Source of the DNA: Blautia sp. Marseille-P3201T | Lineage (GTDB): Bacteria; Bacillota; Clostridia; Lachnospirales; Lachnospiraceae | Reading direction: 5' to 3' | DNA: 64,000 nucleotides | Assembly (NCBI RefSeq): GCF_900120295.1 | Contig: NZ_LT635469.1 | Span: 558,001-622,000 of the forward strand | Shown: positions 54,573 to 63,304 of the stretch, piece by piece | How positions within the stretch are numbered: the stretch's first letter is position 1 | Layout: each line of letters starts with the position of its first letter | The notes under the pieces: generated by a model | The model's database searches: none | Seen by the model: only the letters and a program-made list of their open reading frames with translations | Told to the model about the DNA's origin: nothing | Program-made: the position numbers and the translations under genes

Positions 54573-55474
54573 TGAATACAAAAGTAAAAATTGCCGGGAT
54601 TGAACTGAAAAATCCTGTTATGACAGCCTCCGGTACTTTTGGCTCAGGAGCAGAGTACAGCGAGTTTGTGGACTTAAATGAACTGGGCGCAGTAGTGACA
54701 AAGGGTGTTGCCAATGTTGCGTGGCCGGGAAATCCTACACCTAGAATTGCAGAAATTCACAGCGGTATGATGAATGCCATCGGGCTTCAAAATCCGGGAA
54801 TGGAAGTATTTTGTGAAAGAGATTTACCTTATCTGCAGCAGTTTGATACAAAAGTAATTGTAAATGTATGCGGACATGCGCCGGAAGAATATCTGGCAGT
54901 GGTAGAACGTCTGGCAGATGAACCGGCAGATATGCTGGAAATCAATATTTCCTGTCCAAATGTAAATGCAAATTTCCTTGCTTTTGGTCAGGACCCAAAG
55001 CATGTGGAAGAACTTACGGCACAGATTAAAAAGGTTGCAAAACAGCCGGTGATTATGAAACTGACACCGAATGTTACGGATATTGCGGAAATTGCAAGAG
55101 CAGCAGAAGCAGGTGGAGCAGATGCAGTTTCACTTATTAATACGCTGACAGGTATGAAAATTGATATTAATAAAAGAACCTTTGCTCTTGCCAATAAAAC
55201 AGGTGGGGTTTCCGGTCCATGTGTGAAACCAATTGCAGTGCGTATGGTTTATCAGGTTGCACAGGCTGTCAACATTCCGATTATTGGAATGGGCGGTATT
55301 CAGAATGCAGAGGATGCGCTGGAATTTATTATGGCAGGCGCTACGGCAGTATCAATCGGAACTGCAAACTTTACAAATCCTTATGCTACTGTAGAAACAA
55401 TCAGAGGCATTGAGGCTTATATGGAGAAAAATAAAATTGAAGATATCCGGGATTTAATCGGAATTGTAAAATAA
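54572..55474 (+). CDS. pyrD: Dihydroorotate dehydrogenase B, catalytic subunit
   Basis: 300 aa class 1B enzyme: MTASGTFGSGAEYSEF, KGVANVAWPGNPTPR, active-site Cys in EINISCPNVN, VIMKLTPNVTDI and IIGMGGIQNAEDALEFI. The ATG at 54572 overlaps the pyrK stop. It oxidises dihydroorotate with FMN, giving electrons to PyrK. Confidence 0.96.
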   Translation: MNTKVKIAGIELKNPVMTASGTFGSGAEYSEFVDLNELGAVVTKGVANVAWPGNPTPRIAEIHSGMMNAIGLQNPGMEVFCERDLPYLQQFDTKVIVNVCGHAPEEYLAVVERLADEPADMLEINISCPNVNANFLAFGQDPKHVEELTAQIKKVAKQPVIMKLTPNVTDIAEIARAAEAGGADAVSLINTLTGMKIDINKRTFALANKTGGVSGPCVKPIAVRMVYQVAQAVNIPIIGMGGIQNAEDALEFIMAGATAVSIGTANFTNPYATVETIRGIEAYMEKNKIEDIRDLIGIVK

Positions 55475-55495
55475 AAATGAGGGAGGCTGTAACCT

Positions 55496-56098
55496 GTGAA
55501 TACACAGGCAGCCTCCTATTGCTATAAAAAGGGTGGTGAAATACAGGCGAGAAATTTGGGACTTTGGACAGCACATTCTTATCATGTGGCAGATGCAGCA
55601 GAATTGATTGCAGAAGCCTGTGGAAATTTAGATACAGAAAAGGCTTTTGCATGTGGCTTGCTTCATGATATCGGAAGACGAACAGGAATTGCACAGATGA
55701 GACATACCATTGACGGCTATGATTATGCTATTTCCAAGGGATGGGATGAGGTGGCAAGAGTATGTCTGACACATTCCTTTCCGGTAAAAGATATTGAAGC
55801 GGATATCGGAAAGAAAGATATACGCCCGGAGCAATATGAATTTATAAAAAATTATCTGGAACAGATTGAGTATGATGATTATGATAAACTGATTATTTTA
55901 TGTGATGCTCTGGCAGATGCAAAAGGCTTTTGCATTTTAGAAAAGAGATTTGTTGACACGGCAAGACGATATGGATTTTATCCTTTTTCTCTGGACAGGT
56001 GGAATAATACCTACAAATTTAAGGAATATTTTGAAGAACGTATGGGCAAATCCATTTATACTGTGCTGCCGGAGATTGAGAAATGTATTTATATGTAA
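55496..56098 (+). CDS. HD-domain phosphohydrolase
   Basis: 200 aa from a GTG after GGAGG. HD metal site: AHSYHVADAAE, then the defining LLHDIGRRTG and CDALADAKG near residue 140. Such proteins hydrolyse nucleotides or phosphodiesters; the substrate is unknown. It lies 21 bases after pyrD and starts the accessory block that separates pyrD from pyrE. Confidence 0.8.
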   Translation: MNTQAASYCYKKGGEIQARNLGLWTAHSYHVADAAELIAEACGNLDTEKAFACGLLHDIGRRTGIAQMRHTIDGYDYAISKGWDEVARVCLTHSFPVKDIEADIGKKDIRPEQYEFIKNYLEQIEYDDYDKLIILCDALADAKGFCILEKRFVDTARRYGFYPFSLDRWNNTYKFKEYFEERMGKSIYTVLPEIEKCIYM

Positions 56099-56111
56099 AG
56101 GAGAAAAGCGT

Positions 56112-56393
56112 ATGTGGATAATTTTAGGAATTAGTGCCGTAATTACAGCGTTGCTTAATTTGATTTTTTCATTCATGGGAAAATCAGTACGTTGGTTAGG
56201 ATTTTTAAGTTTTTCACTTACAGCATTGACTGTGTGTGCAATTTATCAGGTAGCAGCAGGTTCAGTGATACAGGAGGATTGGAGTGCATTAGCGGATACA
56301 GTGCCTACTATGGAAAAATTCACATGGATATTTACAGTATTATCTATGGCAATCAACGGAATTTCATTATGGAAATCAGGTGTTAAAAAGTGA
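56112..56393 (+). CDS. Small hydrophobic membrane protein A
   Basis: 93 aa from the ATG at 56112 after AAAGGAGA, with three hydrophobic segments (IILGISAVITALLNLIFSF, FLSFSLTALTVCAIYQV, FTWIFTVLSMAINGISLW). No family is recognised. The stop overlaps the GTG of the next gene (GTGA), so both small membrane proteins are coupled. Confidence 0.65.
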   Translation: MWIILGISAVITALLNLIFSFMGKSVRWLGFLSFSLTALTVCAIYQVAAGSVIQEDWSALADTVPTMEKFTWIFTVLSMAINGISLWKSGVKK

Positions 56394-56677
56394 GAGACTT
56401 TATAGATTTTGTTAAAGATATAGTAACCATACTAGTCGGCGGTGTAATTGAGAACCGGGCAGAAATAAAAGTCAGTGAAAAAAGAAGGGAGTTCTTTAAA
56501 CATAAGGGTAATAAAATATCGGCGTTTTTCTTTTACGGTTCAGTGATAGCAGCCGTGGTACTGGCAATCTTTGGACTTATTGAACTTGTAAAAGGAAAAG
56601 TGTTGGGAGATATATTCCTTGTTGGCGGAATTATTTTAGGCTTGTTTTTAATAGTAGAATGGGGAGCAGCAGAATAA
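56390..56677 (+). CDS. Small hydrophobic membrane protein B
   Basis: 95 aa from a GTG overlapping the previous stop. An amphipathic N-terminus (DFIDFVKDIVTILVGGVI), a basic central part (KVSEKRREFFKHKGNK) and two helices near the C-terminus. Not recognised. Cotranscribed with protein A and the truncated kinase. Confidence 0.6.
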   Translation: MRDFIDFVKDIVTILVGGVIENRAEIKVSEKRREFFKHKGNKISAFFFYGSVIAAVVLAIFGLIELVKGKVLGDIFLVGGIILGLFLIVEWGAAE

Positions 56678-56678
56678 A

Positions 56679-57011
56679 ATGGTTGTTTTAATTACAGGGG
56701 CATCTCATACGGGAAAAACTTTATTGGCACAAAAGCTATTGGAAAAATATAAGTATTCGGTTCTTTCGATTGACTTGTTAAAAATGGGATTAATTCGGAG
56801 CAAAAATACAGATTTGACACCGGAAGATGACGAAAAATTGGAATTTTATCTATGGAAAATTGTTAAGGAAATTGTAAAAACCGCAATAGAAAATAAACAA
56901 AATTTGATTGTAGAGGGCTGCTATATTCCGTTTATGTGGAAACAGGATTTTACAGAGGAGTATTTAAAAGATATTCTGTATCAAGTATGGAAAAATAGGA
57001 AGTTATTATAA
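56679..57011 (+). pseudogene. C-terminally truncated P-loop kinase-like gene
   Basis: 110 codons with a clear P-loop LITGASHTGKTLLAQKLL, a following acidic SIDLLKMGLIRS and LIVEGCYIPFMWKQDF. It then ends abruptly in YQVWKNRKLL. Related zeta-toxin or adenylate-kinase-like proteins I recall are near 200 aa, so the second half, including the lid, seems to be missing. No ribosome binding site is needed beyond coupling to the previous gene (one base apart). Confidence 0.55.
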
Positions 57012-57105
57012 GAAAAATGGGAAAATAAATAGGAAATCCTTCTAAAATCTGATATAATAAAATTAGAAAAAGAGTTTTTTGCAGCAGGTGAAAGGAGGAA
57101 AACAG

Positions 57106-57600
57106 ATGCGTAAAAGAAAAAGCAGACAAAAAATATTTTGTATAGGCTTCGCATTTTGTCTATGGATTTCCGGTTTTACAATGGTATCAGCAGATAATGC
57201 TTCCGGGATGGATAAGAGCTATATAAAAAACTTTACATGCACAAACAATATTGGAAATACAAAAATAGAGCTAAATGTTTCGGCGGATGTCTGGTCTGAT
57301 GGATCTTATGCACAAATTAACAAAATTATAGGAAATGACTTAAATGTAACATCAGATATTCCTTACATAGAATTTGAAGATTATAATATAGATGTCTGGA
57401 GTGCCGAGGGTACTTATCCAACGACAAGACTTTTTTATACTTATAACGGGACATTAAAGGTCAAAGTGACAGCTGCTACACCAACAGCTGTAATAGAAGC
57501 ATTAGAGAAAGAAGGTTTTTGCGGTGGTGAACCTGTTTCTGGCATTACAGATTATATAAAGAATATTGATGAATGTGGAGAAATCCAGTTATATCAGTAA
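57106..57600 (+). CDS. Secreted protein of unknown function
   Basis: 164 aa with a Sec signal peptide: basic MRKRKSRQK, hydrophobic core to about residue 29, likely cleavage after VSADN-type sequence. The mature part is beta-rich with many Thr, Tyr and Asn, and two Cys late in the chain. GGAGG precedes the ATG at 57106. No family recognised. It ends in a strong terminator. Confidence 0.65.
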   Translation: MRKRKSRQKIFCIGFAFCLWISGFTMVSADNASGMDKSYIKNFTCTNNIGNTKIELNVSADVWSDGSYAQINKIIGNDLNVTSDIPYIEFEDYNIDVWSAEGTYPTTRLFYTYNGTLKVKVTAATPTAVIEALEKEGFCGGEPVSGITDYIKNIDECGEIQLYQ

Positions 57601-57652
57601 AGGAAGTCTGAATATATGAAAACTTCAAAATAAGAATATAAAAGAAAGATTG

Positions 57653-57689
57653 GGAGATTATCGTTTGTAAACAGGATAATCTCCTTTTT
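57653..57689 (+). terminator. Terminator of the secreted protein gene
   Basis: GGAGATTATC pairs perfectly with GATAATCTCC and is followed by TTTTT. Confidence 0.92.
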
Positions 57690-57716
57690 GAATGTTTTTG
57701 TTTATTTTTGAAAAAT

Positions 57717-57798
57717 ATGAAGTATACTTCATAAAAATCTTGACAGTTTGAGAAAGCAATAATATGATGAAGTTAACTTCATGAGAAGTACACTTCAT
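57717..57798 (+). promoter_or_regulatory. XRE gene promoter with three palindromic operators
   Basis: TTGACA (57740-57745) and TATGAT (57763-57768) are 17 bases apart. Operators ATGAAGTATACTTCAT (57717-57732), ATGAAGTTAACTTCAT (57767-57782) and the weaker GAGAAGTACACTTCAT (57783-57798) lie upstream of -35, over the -10 edge and after the start. Autorepression by the XRE protein is the likely use. Confidence 0.8.
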
Positions 57799-57811
57799 AT
57801 TGGAGGGAAAA

Positions 57812-58042
57812 ATGAAAACAAAAGTGAAAGAATTGCGTACAGAAGGCAAAATGACACAACAACAGTTGGCAGATTTGGTTCATGTATCATCAAGGACTAT
57901 CATTTCTATTGAGAAAGGACAATATAATCCTTCATTAATGCTTGCATATCGTATGGCAATGGTTTTTGGAGTAAGCGTAGAAGAATTGTGTTGCTTAAAA
58001 GAAAACAAAGAATTGGAGGATAAGGAGTATGAAGATTTATAA
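57812..58042 (+). CDS. XRE-family helix-turn-helix regulator
   Basis: 76 aa, almost only a DNA-binding domain: [22 protein letters not shown], then [26 protein letters not shown] over two stretches, typical of small regulators paired with membrane proteins. The start at 57812 follows GGAGGG. The palindromes in its promoter fit a dimer that controls its own gene. Confidence 0.88.
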   Translation: MKTKVKELRTEGKMTQQQLADLVHVSSRTIISIEKGQYNPSLMLAYRMAMVFGVSVEELCCLKENKELEDKEYEDL

Positions 58043-58103
58043 TAAAAAGACATTTGTGTCCGGAGTATTCCTGATAGTTTTAGGTGTGTCGAACTTTAAA
58101 TAA
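58029..58103 (+). pseudogene. Remnant of a small membrane protein gene after the XRE regulator
   Basis: After AAGGAG and overlapping the regulator, a 24-aa frame ([20 protein letters not shown]...) begins one transmembrane helix and stops at 58101. Downstream, another frame continues with GFIVGIFKPVL before stopping, as if a longer membrane protein had been broken. The rest up to pyrE (58104-58283) holds no gene. Confidence 0.5.
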
Positions 58104-58283
58104 ATATAATGGATTTATTGTAGGCATTTTTAAGCCTGTTCTTTGATTGAAATAACAGGAAATATGTGATAGAATTGAGAAGATTTAAAAGTTCTTTTTT
58201 ATGGTGTAAAAATGGTGTACTAAGGGATAAAAATAGAAAATAAGGGCGAGAAAGGTCCATAAATACAGGAGGTTTTAAGAAAG

Positions 58284-58961
58284 ATGGAACAGTATAAACA
58301 GGAATTTATTGAATTTATGGTAGAGAGTGATGTTTTAAAATTCGGAGAATTTACCCTGAAAAGCGGTAGAAAGTCTCCTTTCTTTATGAATGCAGGAGCT
58401 TATGTAACAGGCTCTCAGTTAAAAAGATTAGGTGAATACTATGCAAAAGCTATTCATGACAAATACGGAGATGATTTTGACGTATTATTCGGACCGGCTT
58501 ACAAAGGAATTCCAATCAGTGTTGTAACAGCTATTGCATATAGTGAATTATACGGTAAAGAAGTACGCTACTGCTCAGACCGTAAGGAAGAAAAAGACCA
58601 CGGTGCAGATAAAGGAAGTTTCTTGGGAAGTAAGCTGCAGGATGGAGACAGAGTTGTTATGATTGAAGACGTAACAACCTCCGGAAAATCTATGGAAGAA
58701 ACCGTTCCAAAGGTGAAAGGTGCAGCGAATGTGGAAATCGTAGGTTTGATGGTTTCTTTAAATCGTATGGAAAAAGGAAAGGGCGATAAGAGCGCACTTG
58801 CTGAAATCAAAGAAACTTACGGATTTGAGACAAATGCCATTGTAACAATGGAGGAAGTAGTAGAGCATTTATACAACAGAGAATGTAATGGTAAAGTTGT
58901 AATTGACGATAAAACAAAAGAAGCGATTGATGCATACTACGAAATCTACGGAGTAAAATAA
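58284..58961 (+). CDS. pyrE: Orotate phosphoribosyltransferase
   Basis: 225 aa. It has FGEFTLKSGRKSPFFMNAG, VLFGPAYKGIPISV, catalytic Lys in DRKEEKDHG and the PRPP site VVMIEDVTTSGKS. It makes OMP from orotate. AGGAGG start signal. It belongs to the pyr pathway genes at 51.5-55.5 kb but is separated from them by the accessory block and at least two terminators, so it needs its own promoter. Confidence 0.96.
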   Translation: MEQYKQEFIEFMVESDVLKFGEFTLKSGRKSPFFMNAGAYVTGSQLKRLGEYYAKAIHDKYGDDFDVLFGPAYKGIPISVVTAIAYSELYGKEVRYCSDRKEEKDHGADKGSFLGSKLQDGDRVVMIEDVTTSGKSMEETVPKVKGAANVEIVGLMVSLNRMEKGKGDKSALAEIKETYGFETNAIVTMEEVVEHLYNRECNGKVVIDDKTKEAIDAYYEIYGVK

Positions 58962-58983
58962 TCAGAAAAGGAAGTGTTCCTAA

Positions 58984-59136
58984 ATGAATGAAAAGGTTTA
59001 TAAAACCATGACACGATGCGGTGCAGGAAGTATTGCAGTGGGAATTATTGTGCTGGTTACAGGCATTACTACGGGGATTTTAATGCTGGTAAGCGGAGCA
59101 AGATTATTAAAAAGAAAGTCAGAAATTACATTTTAA
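58984..59136 (+). CDS. Short membrane protein (50 aa)
   Basis: A 50-aa frame starting 22 bases after pyrE, with GGAAG upstream of the ATG. It has one long hydrophobic segment (GSIAVGIIVLVTGITTGILM) and a basic C-terminus (ARLLKRKSE). Its position and composition support a real small protein; function unknown. Confidence 0.6.
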   Translation: MNEKVYKTMTRCGAGSIAVGIIVLVTGITTGILMLVSGARLLKRKSEITF

Positions 59137-59211
59137 TGTGTAAGGCAAAAGAGGGCGGGGGAAAGGGTTCTCCCGTCTTTATGTTATTTAAGAAAGAATA
59201 AGGGGTTAAAA

Positions 59212-59703
59212 TTGAATAAAAATGTGAAGAAGAAAATCAAAACAGTCAGTACTATGCTATTTGTGCTGTATCTGTTATTGTTGATTTATTTTCTCTTTTT
59301 TGCAGAGCGTTTTGGGGTATTGCGTTTTGAAGAAAGAGAATATCATTATAATCTGGTATTTCTTCAGGAGATTAAGCGATTTTGGACGTATAGGGAACAG
59401 TTGGGTGTGTGGCCGGTTGTATTGAACTTGTTGGGGAATGTTGTGGGATTTATTCCTTTTGGATTTATTCTTCCGATTATTAAAAAGGATACAAGAAGAT
59501 TTTTATTTATCACATTTTCAGGGTTTACCTTGAGCCTTTGCGTAGAAATCATTCAGCTGGTTACAAAGCTGGGTTGTTTTGATGTAGATGATTTGATTAT
59601 GAATACACTGGGTGCGGCACTTGGCTATCTGCTTTTTGCCGTTATCTATTTCGTTTATAAAAGAAAAAAAGGAGAAACAAGTAATGGCAAAAAAGAAAAA
59701 TAA
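59212..59703 (+). CDS. VanZ-family membrane protein
   Basis: 163 aa from a TTG after AGGGG; no better ATG exists upstream of the first helix. VanZ-like pattern: YLLLLIYFLFFAERFG, the conserved LNLLGNVVGFIPFGFILP, FTLSLCVEIIQLVTKLGCFDVDDLIMNTLGAALGY over two stretches. The family includes the teicoplanin-resistance accessory VanZ, but most members have no known role. It overlaps the next gene by 20 bases. Confidence 0.85.
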   Translation: MNKNVKKKIKTVSTMLFVLYLLLLIYFLFFAERFGVLRFEEREYHYNLVFLQEIKRFWTYREQLGVWPVVLNLLGNVVGFIPFGFILPIIKKDTRRFLFITFSGFTLSLCVEIIQLVTKLGCFDVDDLIMNTLGAALGYLLFAVIYFVYKRKKGETSNGKKEK

Positions 59704-60004
59704 ATATTCTTTTGCAAAAAAGAAACATTCCGGACAGGGAATAGCCTCAACGGTTTTTGCCGGAATTTCTCTGGGGATTTTTTGTGCCGCCGCATTATGC
59801 GCTTTGATTTTTCATGGAAAGGGCGGGATGTATTTGGGAGCATTGGGGCTGATTGCCATTGTTCTTTCCATTTATGGATTTATTACCGGATTGAAGAGCT
59901 TTTCCGAGAAAAACAGGGATCAGCTTTTTTGTAAAATCGGAGCAGTGGGAAATGGAGTACTTATGGTTATCTGGCTGGCACTTTTCTTAGTTGGAATTTC
60001 TTAA
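59684..60004 (+). CDS. Small membrane protein (DUF6142-like)
   Basis: 106 aa from the ATG at 59684 after AAGGAG. A very basic N-terminus (MAKKKNKYSFAKKKH) and three helices, with GIASTVFAGISLGIFCAA and GAVGNGVLMVIWLALFLVG. The family name is from memory. Translationally coupled to the VanZ gene. Confidence 0.65.
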   Translation: MAKKKNKYSFAKKKHSGQGIASTVFAGISLGIFCAAALCALIFHGKGGMYLGALGLIAIVLSIYGFITGLKSFSEKNRDQLFCKIGAVGNGVLMVIWLALFLVGIS

Positions 60005-60027
60005 TAACAGAAAGGCAGGATAAAGAT

Positions 60028-60618
60028 ATGGAAGAACGATTGAAAAAACAGATGGATTTTTTGCTGGAAGCAGATAAGGCAAAGTTTATTGGCCGGCAGA
60101 CTTATTTATCAGATGGCATCAGAAAAGAAAATGATGCAGAGCATTCCTGGCATCTGGCTTTAATGGCAGCACTTTTGGCAGAATATTCTGAGGAAAAGAT
60201 TGATTTAGCAAAGACGATGCTTATGGTATTAGTGCATGATTTAGTAGAAATTGACGCGGGTGATACTTATGCCTATGACGCAGTTGGAAACCAGACAAAG
60301 AGGGAAAGAGAGCTAAAAGCAGCAGAGCGAATTTTTAACATTCTTCCAAAAGACCAGGCAGAACAACTGAGAACATTGTGGGATGAGTTTGAAGAATATC
60401 AGACACCAGAGGCTAAATTTGCCCATGTTTGTGATAATATTCAACCTTTAATGTTAAATCACGCCACTGGTGGAAAATCATGGAGAGAGCGTGGAATAAA
60501 GAAATCACAGGTATTAAAGAGAAATGAGCGCACAGGAGAAGGCTCAAAAATTATGGAGTCTTATGTGCATGAAATATTAGACTTAAATGTGGAAAAGGGG
60601 AATTTGAAAGATGAATGA
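60028..60618 (+). CDS. HD-domain hydrolase (YfbR/HDDC2-like)
   Basis: 196 aa: an N-terminal helix then ENDAEHSWHLALMAALLAEY with two His, VLVHDLVEIDAGDTYAYD with the HD pair, and AKFAHVCDNIQPLMLN with a late Asp. This matches HD hydrolases with 5'-deoxynucleotidase activity on dNMPs. It overlaps the aminopeptidase gene by eight bases. Confidence 0.85.
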   Translation: MEERLKKQMDFLLEADKAKFIGRQTYLSDGIRKENDAEHSWHLALMAALLAEYSEEKIDLAKTMLMVLVHDLVEIDAGDTYAYDAVGNQTKRERELKAAERIFNILPKDQAEQLRTLWDEFEEYQTPEAKFAHVCDNIQPLMLNHATGGKSWRERGIKKSQVLKRNERTGEGSKIMESYVHEILDLNVEKGNLKDE

Positions 60619-62659
60619 TGTATTTTTTGAAGAACGCTATACTTTAATGCGTGAGAGAATTCAGGAAATTCAAAAAGAAGAGGTTGTAAAAGAACCTTAT
60701 GGTGAATATTTCAGAAAAACAGCAGAATTTATTCTGATGGTGGATGAACTGTACGGAAAGATACAAAAAGGCTGGATAGAAACCGCTTCACAGAAAGAAT
60801 TGGAAGAAAACAACTATGCTTTGTATCAGGATATTTTACCGGAAAATTATGATAGTTCTTATGGAAATCCTGCTTATGCACAAAAAATGCTGGGAGAAGA
60901 GTTTGGTGCATTATTAAGTTTTCTATATACAGAAATTCGTGGAATGATTGTTTTTGCTTATGAAAAGCGTCTTTTTGACATGACTGTTGTTTTAGAACTT
61001 TTTGTGCAGATTTATAATCTTTTTGAGGAAGAGGAGATATCTGCAAAGGATGTAAAGGATGCTATTTACTGGTATATCAGCGATTACAGTGATGAAATGG
61101 TAGGATACAGAGTCAGAGAAGGAATTGATCCGTCTTTAGATTTTGCTGCAAAAATCATCTGTGACAGTGACTTAACAGATCTTCGTTATTTGTACAAATT
61201 TGGGGAATATATTACAGAAAATGAAATCGGTATGGCAAATTTCCTGAATACTCTGCCGGAAGAAAAAATTCAGGCAATGGCAAGAACATTTACAGAAGGA
61301 TATAGAGAAGGATTTGTTTTAGGCGGTAAAGATATTACAAAGAAGAAGACTGTAAATATTCGTTTCCAGCTGGGGTTTGAGCGAATTGTAAAAGAGGAAA
61401 TCAGACAGTTTGCGGAAATGGGATTACAGCCTGTTATCTATCGAAGTGCTGTTCATTCGGTAAATAAAAAACAGCATCATAGAATTGGATATTATGGGGC
61501 AGTTCCTAATCAGCAGTTTGAATACGACCATAAGGATGATGCCGCACTGTATTTAGACCATGAGTTTATTCAGAGAAAACTGAGAGTTTTACAGGTGGCT
61601 TATGAGCAGGTGAAGGAGCTGGCGGCTGTTCACGGAGGTCCTGCATGTATGGAAATCTTTGGAGAAACACCTTTTGTACCTGAAAAGACAGAGGAAGCCT
61701 GTGTTTTAACACCACATCAGCAGAAATTGCAGGTGTCTTATGACAATGAGTCAGGTCAGATCGTAAATCGTTATATTAAGGGTGAAGAAAGAAGCTTTAC
61801 CATTATTGCATATCCGGTAAAAGAAATCGGAGAAAAATTCGAGGAAATTTTTGAAGAAACTGTGAAATTAAATACATTGGATAATGAATTATACAGAAAA
61901 ATCCAGCAGAGTATCATTGATGCATTAGATAAGGGGACTTGCGTACATATTCTGGGAAAAGGGGAAAATGAAACAGATTTAACCGTTTCTCTTCATACAC
62001 TGGAAAATCCGGACAAGCAGACTAATTTCGAAAACTGTGTAGCAGATGTAAATATTCCAGTGGGCGAAGTCTTTACATCACCAGTGCTCAAGGGAACAAA
62101 TGGTACTTTGGCAGTATCCAGAGTATTTTTAAACGGTTTGGAATATAGAGGGCTGAAACTTCTTTTTAAAGACGGAAAGATTGCAGAGTATACTTGTAAA
62201 AACTTTGAAAAGGAAGAGGAGAATAAGAGCTTTTTAAAAGAAAATCTTCTTCATCATCATGAGACGCTTCCATTGGGAGAATTTGCAATCGGAACGAACA
62301 CTACGGCTTATGTAATGGCACAGAAATATGAAATTGCGCATTTGCTGCCGATTTTAATTGCAGAAAAAATGGGACCACACTTTGCAGTAGGGGATACCTG
62401 CTATAGTTGGGGAGAAGATACGGCTGTTTATAATCCGGATGGAAAGGAAATTATTGCAAGAGACAACGAGGTTTCTATTTTAAGAAAAGAAGATATTAGT
62501 AAGGCTTATATGGGGTGTCACACAGATATTACCATTCCTTATGATGAATTGGATAAAATTTGGGTAGAAACAGAAAAAAATGAGAAAATCATGATTATCA
62601 GCGATGGAAGATTTGTATTAGAGGGTACAGAAAAATTAAACGAGCCTTTCTGTGAATAA
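60611..62659 (+). CDS. M29-type aminopeptidase with N-terminal extension
   Basis: 682 aa, well above the roughly 400 aa of classic M29 aminopeptidases because of an N-terminal helical region of about 250 residues. The C-terminal half has the M29-like metal-site blocks IPVGEVFTSPVLKGTNG, LPLGEFAIGTNTTAY, IAHLLPILIAEKMGPHFAVGDTC (over two stretches) and YSWGEDTAVYNPDGK. It is a cytoplasmic metallo-exopeptidase by family; this long form is common in clostridia from memory. Confidence 0.85.
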   Translation: MNDVFFEERYTLMRERIQEIQKEEVVKEPYGEYFRKTAEFILMVDELYGKIQKGWIETASQKELEENNYALYQDILPENYDSSYGNPAYAQKMLGEEFGALLSFLYTEIRGMIVFAYEKRLFDMTVVLELFVQIYNLFEEEEISAKDVKDAIYWYISDYSDEMVGYRVREGIDPSLDFAAKIICDSDLTDLRYLYKFGEYITENEIGMANFLNTLPEEKIQAMARTFTEGYREGFVLGGKDITKKKTVNIRFQLGFERIVKEEIRQFAEMGLQPVIYRSAVHSVNKKQHHRIGYYGAVPNQQFEYDHKDDAALYLDHEFIQRKLRVLQVAYEQVKELAAVHGGPACMEIFGETPFVPEKTEEACVLTPHQQKLQVSYDNESGQIVNRYIKGEERSFTIIAYPVKEIGEKFEEIFEETVKLNTLDNELYRKIQQSIIDALDKGTCVHILGKGENETDLTVSLHTLENPDKQTNFENCVADVNIPVGEVFTSPVLKGTNGTLAVSRVFLNGLEYRGLKLLFKDGKIAEYTCKNFEKEEENKSFLKENLLHHHETLPLGEFAIGTNTTAYVMAQKYEIAHLLPILIAEKMGPHFAVGDTCYSWGEDTAVYNPDGKEIIARDNEVSILRKEDISKAYMGCHTDITIPYDELDKIWVETEKNEKIMIISDGRFVLEGTEKLNEPFCE

Positions 62660-62682
62660 TATAAAGAAAAAGGGTTTTGCGG

Positions 62683-62711
62683 TTGACATTATTTGTAACA
62701 ATATGTAAAAT
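62683..62711 (+). promoter_or_regulatory. Promoter of the pur genes
   Basis: TTGACA and TAAAAT are 17 bases apart. A small hairpin GCTGTA/TACAGC (62715-62738) follows in the leader. No purine riboswitch is present in the short leader. Confidence 0.7.
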
Positions 62712-62768
62712 TGTGCTGTACAATAAAATATACAGCATAAGCTGAATTTAATTTAAAGGAGAACAATC

Positions 62769-63272
62769 ATGGCAAAAGTTGGAATTGTTATGGGCAGCGA
62801 CTCAGATATGCCTGTTATGAGTAAAGCGGCAGATATGTTAGAGAAATTCGGAATTGAATACGAAATGACGATTATTTCTGCCCACAGAGAACCGGATGTA
62901 TTCTTTGAATATGCGAAAACAGCAGAAGAAAAGGGATTTAAAGTCATTATTGCAGGAGCAGGTATGGCAGCACACCTTCCAGGTATGTGTGCAGCAATTT
63001 TCCCAATGCCGGTTATCGGTATCCCAATGCATACAACTTCTTTAGGAGGAAGGGACTCTCTGTATTCTATTGTTCAGATGCCTTCCGGTATTCCTGTTGC
63101 AACTGTTGCAATTAACGGAGGAGCAAACGCAGCAATTCTGGCAGCCAAGATTTTAGCTACTTCAGATGAAGCATTATTGCAGAAATTAAAAGATTATAAA
63201 GAAGAATTAAAAGATCAGGTTGTTGCAAAAGATGCAAAATTACAGGAAGTAGGATATAAAAACTATAAATAA
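62769..63272 (+). CDS. purE: N5-carboxyaminoimidazole ribonucleotide mutase
   Basis: 167 aa class I PurE: VGIVMGSDSDMPVMSKAA, ISAHREPD with the catalytic His, AGAGMAAHLPGMCAA, and GIPVATVAINGGANAAILAAKIL over two stretches. It makes CAIR in purine synthesis. AAAGGAG precedes the ATG. purM follows after 32 bases. Confidence 0.97.
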   Translation: MAKVGIVMGSDSDMPVMSKAADMLEKFGIEYEMTIISAHREPDVFFEYAKTAEEKGFKVIIAGAGMAAHLPGMCAAIFPMPVIGIPMHTTSLGGRDSLYSIVQMPSGIPVATVAINGGANAAILAAKILATSDEALLQKLKDYKEELKDQVVAKDAKLQEVGYKNYK

Positions 63273-63304
63273 AAGCAGGGAAATGAAACGGAGGAAGAAA
63301 GAAA

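Noticed and set aside
62689-62768. Purine riboswitch before purE
   Set aside because: The leader is too short and lacks the conserved aptamer loops; only a small hairpin is present.
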